Counted from the stretch's first letter, positions 21,339-33,152 are shown. The stretch: DNA of 64,000 bases from Otatea glauca (GCA_036346275.1 CM070720.1:7045278-7109277); one strand, 5' to 3'. Program-made: numbers and translations. The notes: a model not told the origin generated them from the letters alone.

Positions 21339-22271
21339 TGATGTGAACCCGTTGGGTGAATTCCGATCTTTCGATGAGAGGCGTGGGATAACTTTCGATT
21401 GGTAGAGAGGCGGCGTTCACGGCCCGACTCTGACCTTCTAAGGGCCTGCGCCTTAGCAGCGATACAACACCTCCTATGGCTGCGCGATCTTGTGGGCGTG
21501 GCACCCGACCACTAGGGCATTAGTCCTGCAAGCAATCGAAGAACTAGCAAGAACAAGTAGAACAAGTCTTGAATTACTAGATGTAATTGAAGGTTTCAAA
21601 CTCAATCTCCAATAAGGTGGAGTTTGAAGACAAGAAGGCAGGCGGCTAATCCGACCGCGGCGCACAAGCAAATAGCGAGCTAAACTTTATCTAAACAAAA
21701 CCCAAGTGTTACGGAGGCGACTAAGGGGTATATGAGCGTGAAAGGGTCGACCACAAGGTTGCTGGGGTCGAGCTCCAACCCTAGGACGCATCCCTAATGG
21801 ACCCAACTTGATACACGGCCCATTGGCACAAAATATGGTGGCGCAGCACCCTGAACAGAAAAACCTCTCGGTAGTAATTTGACGATTGCGGTTGCCTCAG
21901 AATAGATATGAACATGAGTCCGGATCCATATGAAAATAGACTTCATCAGAAATCCTCGAAGTACTTAGCGCCCCAATCCGAGTCCATATCGACCGTGGCG
22001 TCCATCACAAGTTGGTCTGTGCTGTAGTCGAATCCAGCCTCACGCGAATCCGTTTCCCTTTCGGTCCTCTCCTTGGTTCCTAAGCAAAACAAGAGTGCAC
22101 ACGTCTCCACGGTCTAAACATGATGGACATGAACTCAAGAGTGAACTCACCTGATGATTAAGTTGACGAGCACGGGCACGAGTAATAGGACAAGTAACAA
22201 GTGGTACTTGTGTAGGCGTGGATGTATCTTGTGTAGGCATGGATGTATCGTTGGTATTGATGTCGTCATCA
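21339..22271 (-). repeat. G6 3' LTR (minus)
   Basis: On the minus strand it begins TGATGACGACATC at 22271 and ends GGTTCACATCA at 21339, giving 933 bp with TG...CA ends. Its head encodes the tail CPITRARARQLNHQVSSLL, in frame with the pol end to its right. The 5' part of the element is cut off at 22707 by satellite DNA. Confidence 0.82.
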
Positions 22272-22707
22272 TCCCCCTTCTTGCAATTGAGTCGTCCTCG
22301 ACTCAAACTCAGCTTCCTCTCCCAAATAATGCTTTAAATCTACAATGTTTAAAGTGGGACTAACCCCAAAGGTTGCAAGCAGATCCAACTTATATGCATT
22401 GTTATTAATTTTCTCCAACACTTTAAGCGGTCCATCGGCCAGGAAGCAATTTAGATTTTGCATTCGAAACCTTTCTTTTATAAATGCAACCAAACTAAAT
22501 CTCGAGTTCAAACTTTAGTTCCTTTCTACCTTTATCACCAGCAAACTTATATTTAGCATTCATGCGCTCTATGTTTTCTTTAGTCGTTTCATACAGTTTT
22601 AACATCAGTTCAGCACTCTTAGTAGCATCGAAATTCAATTTCTCAGAAGATGGCAAAGGCATTAAATCAATAGGAGCACGAGGCAACAAACCATATACAA
22701 TCAAAGC
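22272..22707 (-). pseudogene. G6 integrase C-terminus, truncated
   Basis: Minus strand: ALIVYGLLPRAPIDLMPLPS, NIERMNAKYKFAGDKGRK, a break near 22500, then LKVLEKINNNAYKLDLLATF and LKHYLGEEAEFESRTTQLQE running into the polypurine tract and the LTR. This is the C-terminal end of a G1-like polyprotein. Everything upstream is replaced by satellite sequence at about 22708, so this is a breakpoint and not an insertion end. Confidence 0.82.
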
Positions 22708-22778
22708 GGGCACACATCGTGAGAATTTTTAACACCAACTTGGGCGGATTGAAGCATCTTGATATGAGTTAGGGCGCA
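22708..22778 (+). repeat. Left remnant of the ~153-bp satellite
   Basis: Aligns with the second half of the monomers in 45112-47010: a CGTGAGAATTTTTAACACC block, then GATATGAGTTAGGGC, ending in GCA. The CACTA element begins right after it. It is the other half of the monomer that restarts at 45112. Confidence 0.88.
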
Positions 22779-22799
22779 CACTACTCTGAGAAAAGCTTA
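22779..22799 (+). repeat. CACTA left terminal repeat, cut by G2
   Basis: CACTACTCTGAGAAAAGCTT matches the right terminal repeat apart from a few bases. G2 inserted at its inner edge; the element continues at 27748 with TCACGAGACGG. Confidence 0.88.
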
Positions 22800-23693
22800 T
22801 GATGAGGACATCCCAACCAAGGATACAACCGCTGCCCCTTCTTCTTCTCGACCGCTACTTCGTCGCGGCCGTCGTGTTTGGCCGCTTCGCCGTCTCTGAC
22901 GTCGGAGGCTTAATCCGGAAGCAAGTCCTTTCCATCCACCTTTGCTGGACCAGCACGTCAAGAACATCCACGAGGACAGCCCACGCACCAAGGAAGGCCC
23001 AAGATAACGCCCAATTCGTCGCGAGTTCAGTTCGGCCATCCAGAATGTGATGCTTCAAGCGGACACCACGGCCACATCTGAATTCCGTTTTCGACGTTCG
23101 ACAACTCGTTTGAAAGGTATCGAGATAACCTTTCCAATGGATAAGACACCGAGGCCAAATTCCTCATGGAGCGAAGGTAAATCAGAGAACAATCTCACGG
23201 GACAGAAATTCCAGGTGCTGCGCCAACTTTCTTTTGGGCCCAAAGCCCATGTACTTTTAGGGTTCCACCCTCCTTTGGCAGCGCCCCTTTCTTGGCTGCC
23301 GCACCCTCTTTAGTGCCCCCTTGTGTGGGTACCCCTTTATATTGGTTCTCACCCCTGTTCTTTAGTTTTAGGTTTTGTTGTGTTTTGGTAGACCCGTGTG
23401 CGTCCTCCTCGTGTTTGCGCGTGTCGACTAGACCGCCAGAGTCGAAAGCAGAATCTCAACTTGTTCTCTTTGTTTGATTTCAATACTACCTTTTCGGTTT
23501 GCTTCATACTTTGTTCTTGCGGGTTCTCGTTTTCTTGCGGGAACTCACGATCATTGGATCTTGTATACGTGTGGTTTTGGTATTGTGATTGCGAAGCTCC
23601 CAACCTGTTTGTAGGAAGCCCTAAATTCGGTGCCATCAACACCTCCAAATCGGCGTATCATCTCACGAAAGATCGAGATCGCCGTCCCCATCA
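22800..23693 (+). repeat. G2 5' LTR
   Basis: Starts TGATGAGGACATCCC and ends CCCCATCA. Near-identical to the 3' copy over its length. Confidence 0.9.
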
Positions 23694-24802
23694 AGTTGGT
23701 ATCGAGCTCAAGGTTGCTCGGTGAGATTTTCTATCATATTTCATTTTCTACCTAGAGTCGGAAAATTTGCCCCACAAAAAAGATTTGTCCCTTTGTCCAA
23801 GCTAATTTGTGCCTAACTTTTACAACTTGTTCTTGGTTTGTTGAATAAATCGGTTGCATATTCGTGTCTTTTCTGGATTTAGAGTCTAGTCCCGTTAGAG
23901 TTTCGAGTTCGAGTCACGTTTTGGTCACAATTGCTTGCGCATTGGAGTCAGTTTCTGCTCGTTGATCAGATCGGGACTCTCGGTGGTTGCTGGAGATCGA
24001 TGAGAAGAGAAAAAAACCGCACAGATTCAATTGCAAAAAAAAAACAAAGTTCAAAAATGAAAAAAAAGAGGAGAAAAAAAATCCGAGAAGAGATCTCTTT
24101 CCCTAGTTGGGTTCTGTTCGGTTGGCAGGAGATAAGGAAGGTATCTGTTTCGGTTTAAGAAAAGATCAGAGAGAAGGAAAGTGTAGCCTTTTATTTTGCT
24201 TAGGTCTGGCTTTGAAAGGAAGGTATAGACCGCCTCTCTCTGGTTTTGCATCCAACTTTCCTTTTGAAGTGGATTCGGATCCCCTCGGACACCACCTGCA
24301 GCGCCACAACTTTTGCATCGGCCTCCGATTGGGCTGTTCAGTACTCAAAGCGATCGGACAGCTACATCCGAAGTCCAGCTCTAATTGGGTTCGAGGCCCC
24401 AAAAAATTCGTTCGGCCCCAAAAAACATCGTTTAGGGCCATCAAAACGCCCCCGGAAGTTCGGAAAAATTCTGCGCCCCGTTTTGGCTGAAATTTTTGCT
24501 GTTGGTGATTAGGCTCGCGTCTCTAGTATGGTCTAGCCTAGGACCAGCATTGTACTGATTGTGAATGACTTTTCAGCTTACTTTCGTTCAGTGGTACTAG
24601 TTCCTCCTTTGCTACATATTATTGCCTGTCCAAGCTCCACCATCTTCTAACCACACGGTTACGGACTTTGCAATCGCTTGCCACATCGAGAACTTGTAAG
24701 AACTTGGTAGAAGCGTGGCGTGTGTGAGGCTTACCACTTCATCGACCTAGTAGTTTATAGGAGCTTTCATATCTGTGTGAATTTTCTTTGTTTCTACTAA
24801 CT

Positions 24803-26215
24803 ATGGCGGGTGGTCAAGCAATCGTGGGAATGCGTCGGCGGTGGGAGTGAACATGAGGCGCCTCACGCCAAAAAAACGGCGTTGGGTCACTCATTTCGAG
24901 AGGATGCACCATTAGCATGAGATGCGAACTCGTGACACTCTTGATGCAATTCAGGCGCAATTGGCACCCCTCACTGAGCTTCAAGCAGAGCTAGCACAAC
25001 TTCTTCAAGGTCTGCCCCAACAATGGTGCCACTGTTCATGCTTTGGGCAGCGCGCTCCACCGGTTGTCCTGTTACTTTAAGCGGGGTGGCTCAAGAGGAG
25101 AACAACTCGCCGCCGATCACAGGGATGACTACGGGTTTAATTTGAACAACGACCGACCTCATCGTCGACTCATAATAACGAGGCAAGGTATGGCTAGAAA
25201 TCAACATGATCAAAGGAAGAACTTGATGATTCTATGGCAAAATGAAATTTACTATGCTTCCTTTTGATGGTGCTTATAATCCTGATGTCTATCTAGATTG
25301 GGAGTTGGCGGTAGATCAAAAATTTTCTTGCTATGACTTCTCGGGCGTAGAAGGGTGCCTTGCGCCACTAGTGAATTCTTGGTTTTGCATCTATTTGGTG
25401 GAAAGAACTTTGTAGAGCCAACCGTGATGTACCTACAACTTGGGATGGGTTGAGCGTGTCATGAGGTCTAGATTTGTTCCTACATACTATGCTCGTTGAT
25501 TTATTGAATAAAATGCAGCGCTTTAATCAAGGTGATAAAGCGGTTGAGAATATTATCGGGCATTGCAAATTGGCATGTTCTTGTTGTGGGTTAGAAGAGG
25601 GTGAAGATGCAAAAATGGCTAGGTTCTTGGGTGGGCTTAACCAAGAGATACAGGATATACTTGACTATAAAAATACAATTCTATCACTCGTTTGTACCAT
25701 CTTGCTTTGAAAGCGAAAAGTGAAGTCACGAGTCGACGATCGACAGCGAGGTAATATTGGAGGGTCTTCCACGTCCAAGTCGGTCAAATCCATACCAAGG
25801 CATCATCTTCCATACCTAGACATGTACCTACACCCATTGTTCCAACTACTTGACGTCATCACACACTCGGGAGGCAAACAAGTCATCACACTTCAAGCAC
25901 ACCAAGAGTGCTTCCTCGATTACCTCCACGGTCGAATCGGGAAACACAATGCTTTCGATGCAAAGGAATGGGGCACGTGATGCGAGACTGTCCTAATCAA
26001 CGTGCTCTAATAATCAGAGAAAATGGTGAGTACACTAGTGATAGTGATATTGATGAAATTGAATATGCTCTTGTTACAACTAATCTGCGAGCCAGTGAAG
26101 AAGAGATTATCACTTCTGCAGGATTCGATAAATATCCGGCTCTTGTTGTCGCACGTGTACTTAGTGCACAGCCTGCACGCGATGAACAAAATCAACGCCA
26201 TAATATCTTTTAGAC
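24803..26215 (+). pseudogene. gag: G2 gag (frameshifted)
   Basis: The start is ATG 24803 (MAGGQAIVGMRRRWE) in the shared CTAACTATG context, after an A-rich leader tract at 24003-24090. The capsid domain is readable: MPPFDGAYNPDVYLDWELAV-like sequence near 25255-25310 and AKMARFLGGLNQEIQDIL (about 25610-25665). A proline/threonine-rich linker precedes an intact knuckle, CFRCKGMGHVMRDC (about 25953-25994), followed by an acidic stretch (EYTSDSDIDEIEYALVTT). Four or more frame changes are present. The knuckle keeps the CX2CX4HX4C spacing. Confidence 0.85.
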
Positions 26216-26222
26216 AAGGTGT

Positions 26223-26852
26223 GTGGTGAATGAGCGCGCTGTGCATGTCGTTGTTGATGGAGGTAGCTGCAACAATTTTGCGAGTGTAGACATGGTCGAG
26301 AAGCTTGGCTTGACCACAAATCCACTTCCTCAACAGTATGAAATTGAATGGCTCAATTCCACTGGTAAGGTTCAGGTAACAAAAACCGTTCAAGTACCTA
26401 TCTCAAAATCAACGCCATAATGTTGTTTGTGATGTTGTACCCATGGATGCTTGCTCTCTTTTATTGGGTAGACCGTGGATCTATGATATGGATGCTACAC
26501 ATCATGGTAGGACCAATGAGTATAGTTTCTTGTATAAGGAAAAGAAAATTATTTTGAAACCCATGAGCCCTACAGAACTAAGAAACATTGATGTTAAAAG
26601 AGCTCAAAGAGAAAAAGAAGAGAGTGGAATTAAAAGTGTAGCTAGTAAATCACCCATTCAACAACACCAGTTGCTCAAAAACCTGATCTTAAGTTGAAGG
26701 GTAAGGTATTGTTGGCTGCAAAAGTTCTCTCACAAGATAACGTGGATAGTATAGAACAATTGCCATTCTCTGTTGCTTTGTCTTACATTATTACTAATAC
26801 TTTGAAGGATAATGAGATGGAGCGAGGGCGACTCCAATTCAAGAAGGGAGGA
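26223..26852 (+). pseudogene. G2 protease and shortened polyprotein tail
   Basis: VNERAVHVVVDGGSCNNFAS (about 26226-26285) holds the active-site DGG; DMVEKLGLTTNPLPQQYEIE and DACSLLLGRPWIYDMDATHH (about 26443-26505) are typical of the gypsy protease C-terminal half. After KKIILKPMSPTELRN the sequence leads through KLKGKVLLAAKVLSQDN to a short tail and directly into the polypurine tract. The missing RT-integrase block would have lain between about 26790 and 26815. Confidence 0.8.
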
Positions 26853-27742
26853 TGATGAGGACATCCCAACCAAGGATATAACCGCTGCCCCTTCTTCTTC
26901 TCGACCGCTTCGCCGTCCCCAACCGTCGCTGTTTTGGCGCTACTTAGTCACGGCGTGCGGAGGGCTTAATCCGGAAGCAAGTCCTTTCCATCCACCTTTG
27001 CTGGACCAGCACATCAAGAACATCCACGAGGACAGCCCACGCGCCATGGAAGGCCCAAGATAAAGCCCAATTCGTCGCGAGTCGGTTCGGCCATCCAGGA
27101 ACAGCAGTACTTCAAGCGGGCGCCACGGCCACATCGAACTCCGTTTTCGGCGTTCGACAACTCGTTTGAAAGGTATCGAGATAACCTTTCCAATGGATCT
27201 GATCGAGGCTAAATTCCTCATGGACCGAAGGAAATCACAGAACAATCTCACGGGATAGAAATTCCAAGTGCTGCGCCACCTTTCTTTTGGGCCCAAGGCC
27301 CATGTACTTTAGGGTTCCACCCTCCTTTGGCGGCGCTCCTTTCCTGGATGCGCACCCTCTTGGGTGCCCCCTTGTGTGGGTACCCCTTTATATTGAGTTC
27401 TCACCCTGTTCTTGATTTTTAGGTTTTGTTATGTTTTGGTAGACCCGTGTCGTCCTCCTCGTCTTTGCGGCGTGTCGACTAGACCGCCCGAGCGAAAGCA
27501 GAACCTCAACTTGTTCTCTTTGTTTGATTTCAATACTACCTTTTGGTTTGCTTCATACTTTGTTCTTGCGGGTTCTAGTTTTCTTGCAGGAACTCTGATC
27601 GTGGATCTTGTATACGTGTGGTTTTGGCATTGTGATTACGAAGCTCCCAACCTGTTTGGTAGGAAGCCTAAATTCGGTGCCATCAACACCTCCAAATCGG
27701 CGTATCATCATCTCAGAAAGATCGGGATCGCCGTCCCCATCG
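26853..27742 (+). repeat. G2 3' LTR
   Basis: Same start as the 5' LTR. It ends CCCCATCG, with the last A changed, just before the target duplication. Confidence 0.9.
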
Positions 27743-27747
27743 ACTTA

Positions 27748-28075
27748 TCACGAGACGGTTGGAACCGTCATCACGAGCGGTATCTGAGCGTGCAGTAACC
27801 ATGTGTCGATGATATTACGGCATATCACGAGCGGTTTAGAAACCATCGTGATAGAATATATCACGAGCGATTTTCAACTAAAACCTCATATCACGAGCGG
27901 TTTTATTTAAAAACGTGCGTGATGTGATGATATCCTGAGCGGTTTTGTTTGAAACCGTCTGTTACATCATTACATTACAGACGGTTTTAGTTTTAAACCG
28001 TCTGTTACATCTTTATATCACAGACCGGTTTTAATTAAAAACCGTCTGTGATAAGACTTCCAACAGGCAACCATT
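27748..28075. repeat. CACTA left subterminal repeats
   Basis: About ten short motifs of the form TCACGAGCGGTTTT or ACAGACGGTTTT occur in both orientations, often as inverted pairs with a T/A-rich loop. Subterminal motifs of this kind bind the small CACTA protein (TNPA in En/Spm). The outer copies read CACGAGCGG, while the inner ones read CAGACGG like those at the right end. Confidence 0.85.
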
Positions 28076-28947
28076 TCTCTATTTATTGGCTAGCCTTAGG
28101 AAATGCTAGCACGCCCTCTGGAAAAGAGCAGATTACAGAATAACTAAACTCATGTTACAAAAACATTACAACCATTTCAGAAATGAACTCAGATATATTA
28201 ACCAAATGTAACTCAATAGCATTAACCAATTAATAGAATACACAACTACAATTTACAAATCCACAACACAAGTTTGACAATTAACCCAAATGGTAATTCA
28301 GAAAAAATACGACTCCTCAAGTTATATGGCAGTGTGGAACTACGCCTTTTTGTGTAAAACTTGGTGAGCAAGATGTCACAAAGCTGTCCTCGAATTCGCC
28401 CCGGATCGGCCTCTTCCAATGCGGTTGTTACGATTGGGCATTTTCTTAGTGACAAGGAGTTCCATGTTGTGGCAAGCGTAAAATCCACAGCAGTTATTTC
28501 CCTTTCCTGCTGGTGGCTGCAAATATAGATTTAGTTAGTTCTAGAATCATTATTACATAGTTTACATAGGATTATTGTGTGCAGATCTGAAAACTTAAAA
28601 TCGTGATTCGACCATACTGTCCTTGCGGAAGGCCCTCCATAAGCTTTGTACACTTTGAGCAGCTACGTGATTACAAGAGGTTAGACTCGGCTATTCGGGA
28701 GAAACATACGTTTGAACAACCTACATGACCATGTTATCTTTGGAGAAGCGTGATTAATTACAGTGATTAATTTTGCGATAGGTTGTAAGTCGTGGCTGCC
28801 ACTCTGTAAGGAATTAAGGTAAATAACTCGATTTGTCGATGGAGGAATTACAATGAGAACCCGTAAAACCTACACAAGTATATCGGCATGGTCAATTAAC
28901 GAGCGAGTTGCGAGCATAGTGCAAATCAAACTAGCACTTACAGGTTG
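28076..28947 (-). pseudogene. CACTA internal region with a Ulp1-like (C48) protease fragment
   Basis: On the minus strand, 28520-28461 encodes PPAGKGNNCCGFYACHNMEL. The CGFYACHNM segment matches the catalytic-Cys box of Ulp1-type proteases that many grass CACTA elements carry downstream of the transposase on the same strand. Continuing frames toward 28300 (TKKMPNRNNRIGRG...) are degenerate. No His or Asp box could be placed with confidence to its right (28530-28947). The strand agrees with the transposase at 40262-41724. Confidence 0.6.
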
Positions 28948-29967
28948 TGATGGGGACGGCGATCCGATCTTTCGGTGAGATGATGATCGTCGATTTGAAG
29001 GTGTTGATGGCACGAATTTAGGGCTTTCTACCAAAACAGGTTGGGAGCTTCGCAATCACAATGCCAAAACCACCGAGATACAAGATCCAATGATCGATGG
29101 TTCCTACAAGAAAGCGAGAACCATAAAGAACAAAGTATGAAGCAAACCGAAAGGTAGTATTCAATTCAAACAAAGAGAACAAGTTGAGGTTACTGTTTCT
29201 CGGCTCAGGCGGTCTAGTCGACACGTGCAAACATGAGGAGGACACACGGAGTCTACAAAACACAACAAAACCTAAAAAGCGAAGAACGGTGAGAACACAA
29301 TATAAAGGGGCGTCCAAGAGGGTGCGGCAGCCGGAGAGGCGCTGGCCAAAGGAGGGTGGAAACCTAGAGTAGATGGGCCTTGGGCCCAAAAGAAAGGTGG
29401 CGACACACAATTTCTGTCCCGTGAGATTGTTCTGTGATTTCCCTTCGCTCCAGGAGGGACTTGGCCTCGGGATCAGATCCATTTGAAATTTTATCTCGAT
29501 ACCTTTCAAGCGAGTTGTCGAATGTCAGCGGAGTTCGGATGTGGCCGTGGCGTCCGTTTGAAATCTGCTGCTCTGGATGGCGAACGGACTCGGCGACAAT
29601 TGGGCTTTATCTTGGGCCTTCCTTGGCGCGTGGGCTGTCCTCGGTGGATGTTCTTGACGTGCTGGTCAGCAAAGGTGGATGGAAAGGACTTGCTTCGGAT
29701 TAAGCCCTCGGGCGTCGTGAAGCGAAGTCGTGATCGTAGAGGAAGAAGTGGCAGCGGTTGTATCCTTGGTTGGGATGTCCTCATCATGCTCCCCTTCTTG
29801 AATTGGAGTCGTCCTCAACTCCATCTAATTATCCTTCAAAGTATTAGTAATAACAGTAGACAAAGCAGAGAGAATGGCAATGGTTCTATACTATCCATGT
29901 TATCTTGTGAGAGAACTTTTGCAGCCAACAATACTTTACCCTTCAACTTAAGATCAGGTTTTGAGGT
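28948..29967 (-). mobile_element. G2b: truncated reverse G2 copy (3' LTR plus ~180 bp)
   Basis: 28948-29786 is the reverse complement of the G2 LTR (TG at the right end, CA at the left). 29787-29967 is the G2 polypurine tract and the short tail (KLKGKVLLAAKVLSQDN), as in G2. At 29968 it changes to plus-strand integrase of G3, so its 5' part was lost in a deletion that also removed most of G3. Confidence 0.85.
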
Positions 29968-30431
29968 GTATTCCACTACTAAGATGTCTCCTTTCCAAAT
30001 TGTCTATGGTTTCCTTCCTCGTGCACCTATTAATTTAGTGTCTAATTCACTGTGGAGGATACAAACTTTGATGCAAATCAACATGCTGAACTCATACATA
30101 AGATACATGAGCAAACTAGAGACAATATTGAGCGTATGAATGCAAAGAATCAGATTGCAAGTAGTAAAGGAAGAAAGCGGGTTTCCTTTGAGCGGGTGAC
30201 TTGGTGCAGTTGCTTTTGAGGAAGGATCGATTCCTGCTCTCGTAAATCGAATTGATGCCTCGTGCTGATGGGCGTTCAAAATACTTGAAAAGATAAATGA
30301 TAATGCTTACAAACTTGACCTCCCAAAAGAATATGGTGTTTCTCCTACTTTTAATGTTGCAGATTTGAAGCACTATGTTGGTGAGGAGGAGCAGATCCCA
30401 TCGAGGGCGACTTCAGCACAAGAAGGGAGGA
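29968..30431 (+). pseudogene. G3 integrase C-terminus
   Basis: Plus strand: YSTTKMSPFQIVYGFLPRAP (about 29970-30030), INLVSNSLWR, then in other frames a NAKNQIASSKGRKRVSFE-like stretch and a tail with HRGRLQHKKGG-type sequence at the polypurine tract. The domain resembles the end of the G1 and G6 polyproteins. The upstream part of G3 is missing at the breakpoint 29967/29968. Confidence 0.8.
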
Positions 30432-30740
30432 TGATGAGGACATCACTTCTTGATTCAACTACAACACCCACTTCTTCAACACCTATAACAATGATGCAAG
30501 GACCGATGACTCGAGCTCGTGCACGTGAACTTTGCGTCCTCTGCTTAGGATTGAAGGTCGAATAAAGGCAAGAAGATGAATAAGGTGTTGCGCACCAAAT
30601 CTTGAGTTGGGCCCATGTTATAAATATAGTCTTACTCAAACAAGGAAAGGAATAGAGAAATTGCGTCCTGCGTTTGCTGCTGGCGAATTTCCTTCTTCCT
30701 TCACCTATTTAGCCTAGGCGAACCTCCCTTTGTGGGGTGG
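30432..30740 (+). repeat. G3 3' LTR, first half
   Basis: Starts TGATGAGGACATCACTTC and encodes the tail GPMTRARARELC in its head. It is interrupted at 30740 by G4a; the second half is 35916-36239. Confidence 0.82.
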
Positions 30741-31501
30741 TGATGAGGACATCACTACTACGGATATGACCACATTTGGTTGTGCCTACTCCAACACATC
30801 ATCCACGGGCCAAGAAGAGAGATCAAATCCATCACGTTACGGAATCCAATTCGGCCTCCTGAGACAGCACCAACTTAAAACAGCCATAACTTTTGATCCA
30901 GAAGGGTGTTCGGGGCACATGAGTACTTGATTGAAAGCTTTCGTCGCCCTCTTTCCAATGGATCCAGTCTCACCTTCAAATTCCTTCTGAGCTGTCCGCA
31001 AACTGCAAAACAAGTAACGTCACTTTTCCAGTCCGAGTCGAGTAGGCCTTGGGCCTTGTAATCAATTGTATTTGGTTTCCTAGGGTTTTGAACGACCACC
31101 TCCTCTTGTTATCTCATAAATAACCAGCCGCAACCCCATCTAGGGTTTTGGGTTTTGTTTGATTAGTTTAGCCAAGTGCAAACTTCGTGTCTTCAAGTTG
31201 TCTTTGGACAGCCACCTTGTCAAGACCTTCAATAGAACCCCAACTTATTTTGTCCTTCAATTCTTATTCGCAATTTCAGATTGCTTTTACCATTGTTCTT
31301 GCTTGTTCTTGGTTGTTTGCAGGAATTGAACCTCGTGTTCAGGTTGATCGTGCCACGGCAAGATCAATAACACTCGAGAGTTGGTTTAGCGATTGCTAAA
31401 GGCGCATCGTCGTAAATGCGTTGTAGTCGGATCGTCAAAGTCGGATCCACAAATCGATAGTTATCGCTCTCATCGAAAGATCGGGACACAACCTCACATC
31501 A
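30741..31501 (+). repeat. G4a 5' LTR, type I U3
   Basis: Starts TGATGAGGACATCACTACTA and ends CCTCACATCA. A probable TATA element CATAAATAACC lies near 31116. The U3 core differs completely from that of the type II LTRs (42298, 44254, 53907), while the outer parts agree. Confidence 0.9.
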
Positions 31502-33152
31502 GGTGGTATCAGAGCTTCAAGTTGCTCGGTGAGAGATTACATGCAGTAGATTAGTTTTGTTTTCTGTCCTAAATTGAAAATTACTCCACAAAAATTCAAC
31601 CTTTAGATTCAATATGTTATTTTAGTGAGTTTTGTTAGGTTTTGATCCATTAGACCTTGTTTTAGTTGCTGATTGTTTTTTCCCTTCGCGTAGCTTTTCT
31701 TTCAATCTTTCCAGTACTTTGTTTTGTTCATAACTTTCGCATCTGAGCTCGGATTCTAGTGTTTTGTACTTTCCTAAAACCTGGGAACGATCTCTACAAA
31801 AACCTAGTTGGGCATGAACTCTAATTCTAGAGCTAAATCTGTTTAATCTGGAAATCAAATTTATTGAAGCAAGTTGTACTTCCAATCCAGATCGGTTCGG
31901 TATTTTAATCATAATTCTCACGTCGAACTTCGTTTGGGAAGTTTTATACTTTCCTGAATCCTTGAAGAGTCCTCTACAAAAACGTTTTTGGGTGTCCTTT
32001 GTGATTCGGACTCCTTAAAACCGAATTTGATTCGGAATCGGAATCAGTCTCGAGGCTGAAATTGGGGTTTTCTGTGCAGTTCGGTTTTGAGCCATAACTT
32101 CCACCCCGAGCTCCAAATTGCATGTTCTTGTACTCTTTTGAAAGCTGAGGACATAATCTTGAATTCTTTCCATAGTGAACCTTCTAAATTCGGTCGTTTT
32201 GAAGCATTAATCTTGGTGACAATTCTGCTGCCCTAGAAACTTTGAATTTGGGTATCTTGCTTCAATTCGTGTTCTAGTTTTGTTCCTTTGAGTTGGTTGA
32301 GTCAGTAGCATCCATAATCCATAAAACTCCAAAAATATCAGTATACATACCTTTGTTAACTAATTCATCCTTTGCGAATACTTTGATCCCAATTGAGACT
32401 AGCTATTTGATATTGCTTAGGGCTGTTCATATTGATACATTGCATAATCTTGAATTATCATATCATACTATCATGTGATATCAAGTTAGGGATTCCAAAA
32501 CTTTGCTCATACTAGTGTTGGCATAAGTCACCAAAAGAAAGAAGAGAGAAGAAAGAGCCAAAAGGCCAAAAAAAAAAAAAAAACATAATAGTGGCGGCAG
32601 CACTACATTGAGCGAAACCCTAATTTGTGTTCATTATTTTTCAGATTGTGCAATTGTATTAATTAGTGAGCAATCTTGTGCCCTTTTATCTTTTACGAAG
32701 CAATTAGCTAGTGTCTCTCTATAACTTATGCAACACGAGCTTTGGTGCTGAAAATTTTCTTATTTAGCTCATTCCATTGGTTGCATTAAGTTACATCATC
32801 TTTGCGCGTGAGTTGCCTTGAAATTAGCTTATATCTTTGAGATCGGCAACTAGGACTTGTGATTTCTATTTTGGGTCCTTACTTGTCATTACAATAACTA
32901 GAATTATCAGATTGCATAGGAAATAAGTATAGCCTACCAAGCTCCACATATTTTACCTTATGCGTTTGTTCGGTCCCTTGCAATCGCTTTATCCAAGCTT
33001 GAAGAACTTTTGACACATGCGGTGACAACTCTGCTGCAGGTAAGAACTTGTAAGAGCTTTGGTTAAGGCTTGAGAGTTGGCGACTTTTCTCCACTTCAAG
33101 TAGTTGATTGGGAATTACATAAACCTTTGTCTTTCCCTTTATGCTACTAACC
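31502..33152 (+). other. G4a leader
   Basis: About 1.65 kb of untranslated leader with the primer site at its start. Phrases of the type CATAACTT..GAGCTC recur inside it (31727, 32092) and also in the U3 of several families. A purine-rich tract with a long A run lies at 32530-32585, ahead of gag. Confidence 0.75.

Larger units (their letters stand above)
22800..27742 (+). mobile_element. G2: Ty3/gypsy element with gag and protease but no RT or integrase
   Basis: LTRs of about 890 bp at 22800-23693 and 26853-27742 bracket a 3.2-kb internal region. The primer site is TGGTATCGAGC (23697-23707) and a purine-rich tract ends at 26852. Gag and protease are present, but the coding sequence then jumps to a short tail and the polypurine tract, so RT, RNase H and integrase are absent. 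It is a deletion derivative or a non-autonomous member. The target duplication is GCTTA (22795-22799) against ACTTA (27743-27747), one mismatch. The insertion lies in the CACTA left terminal repeat. A reverse-strand copy (28948-29967) has the same short tail, which suggests the deleted form itself was mobilised. Confidence 0.88.

Noticed and set aside
27748..28075. Separate MITE with CAGACGGTT inverted pairs
   Set aside because: The motifs match the subterminal repeats at 42040-42297 and 45049-45078, and the terminal CACTA repeats lie outside them, so they belong to the one CACTA element.
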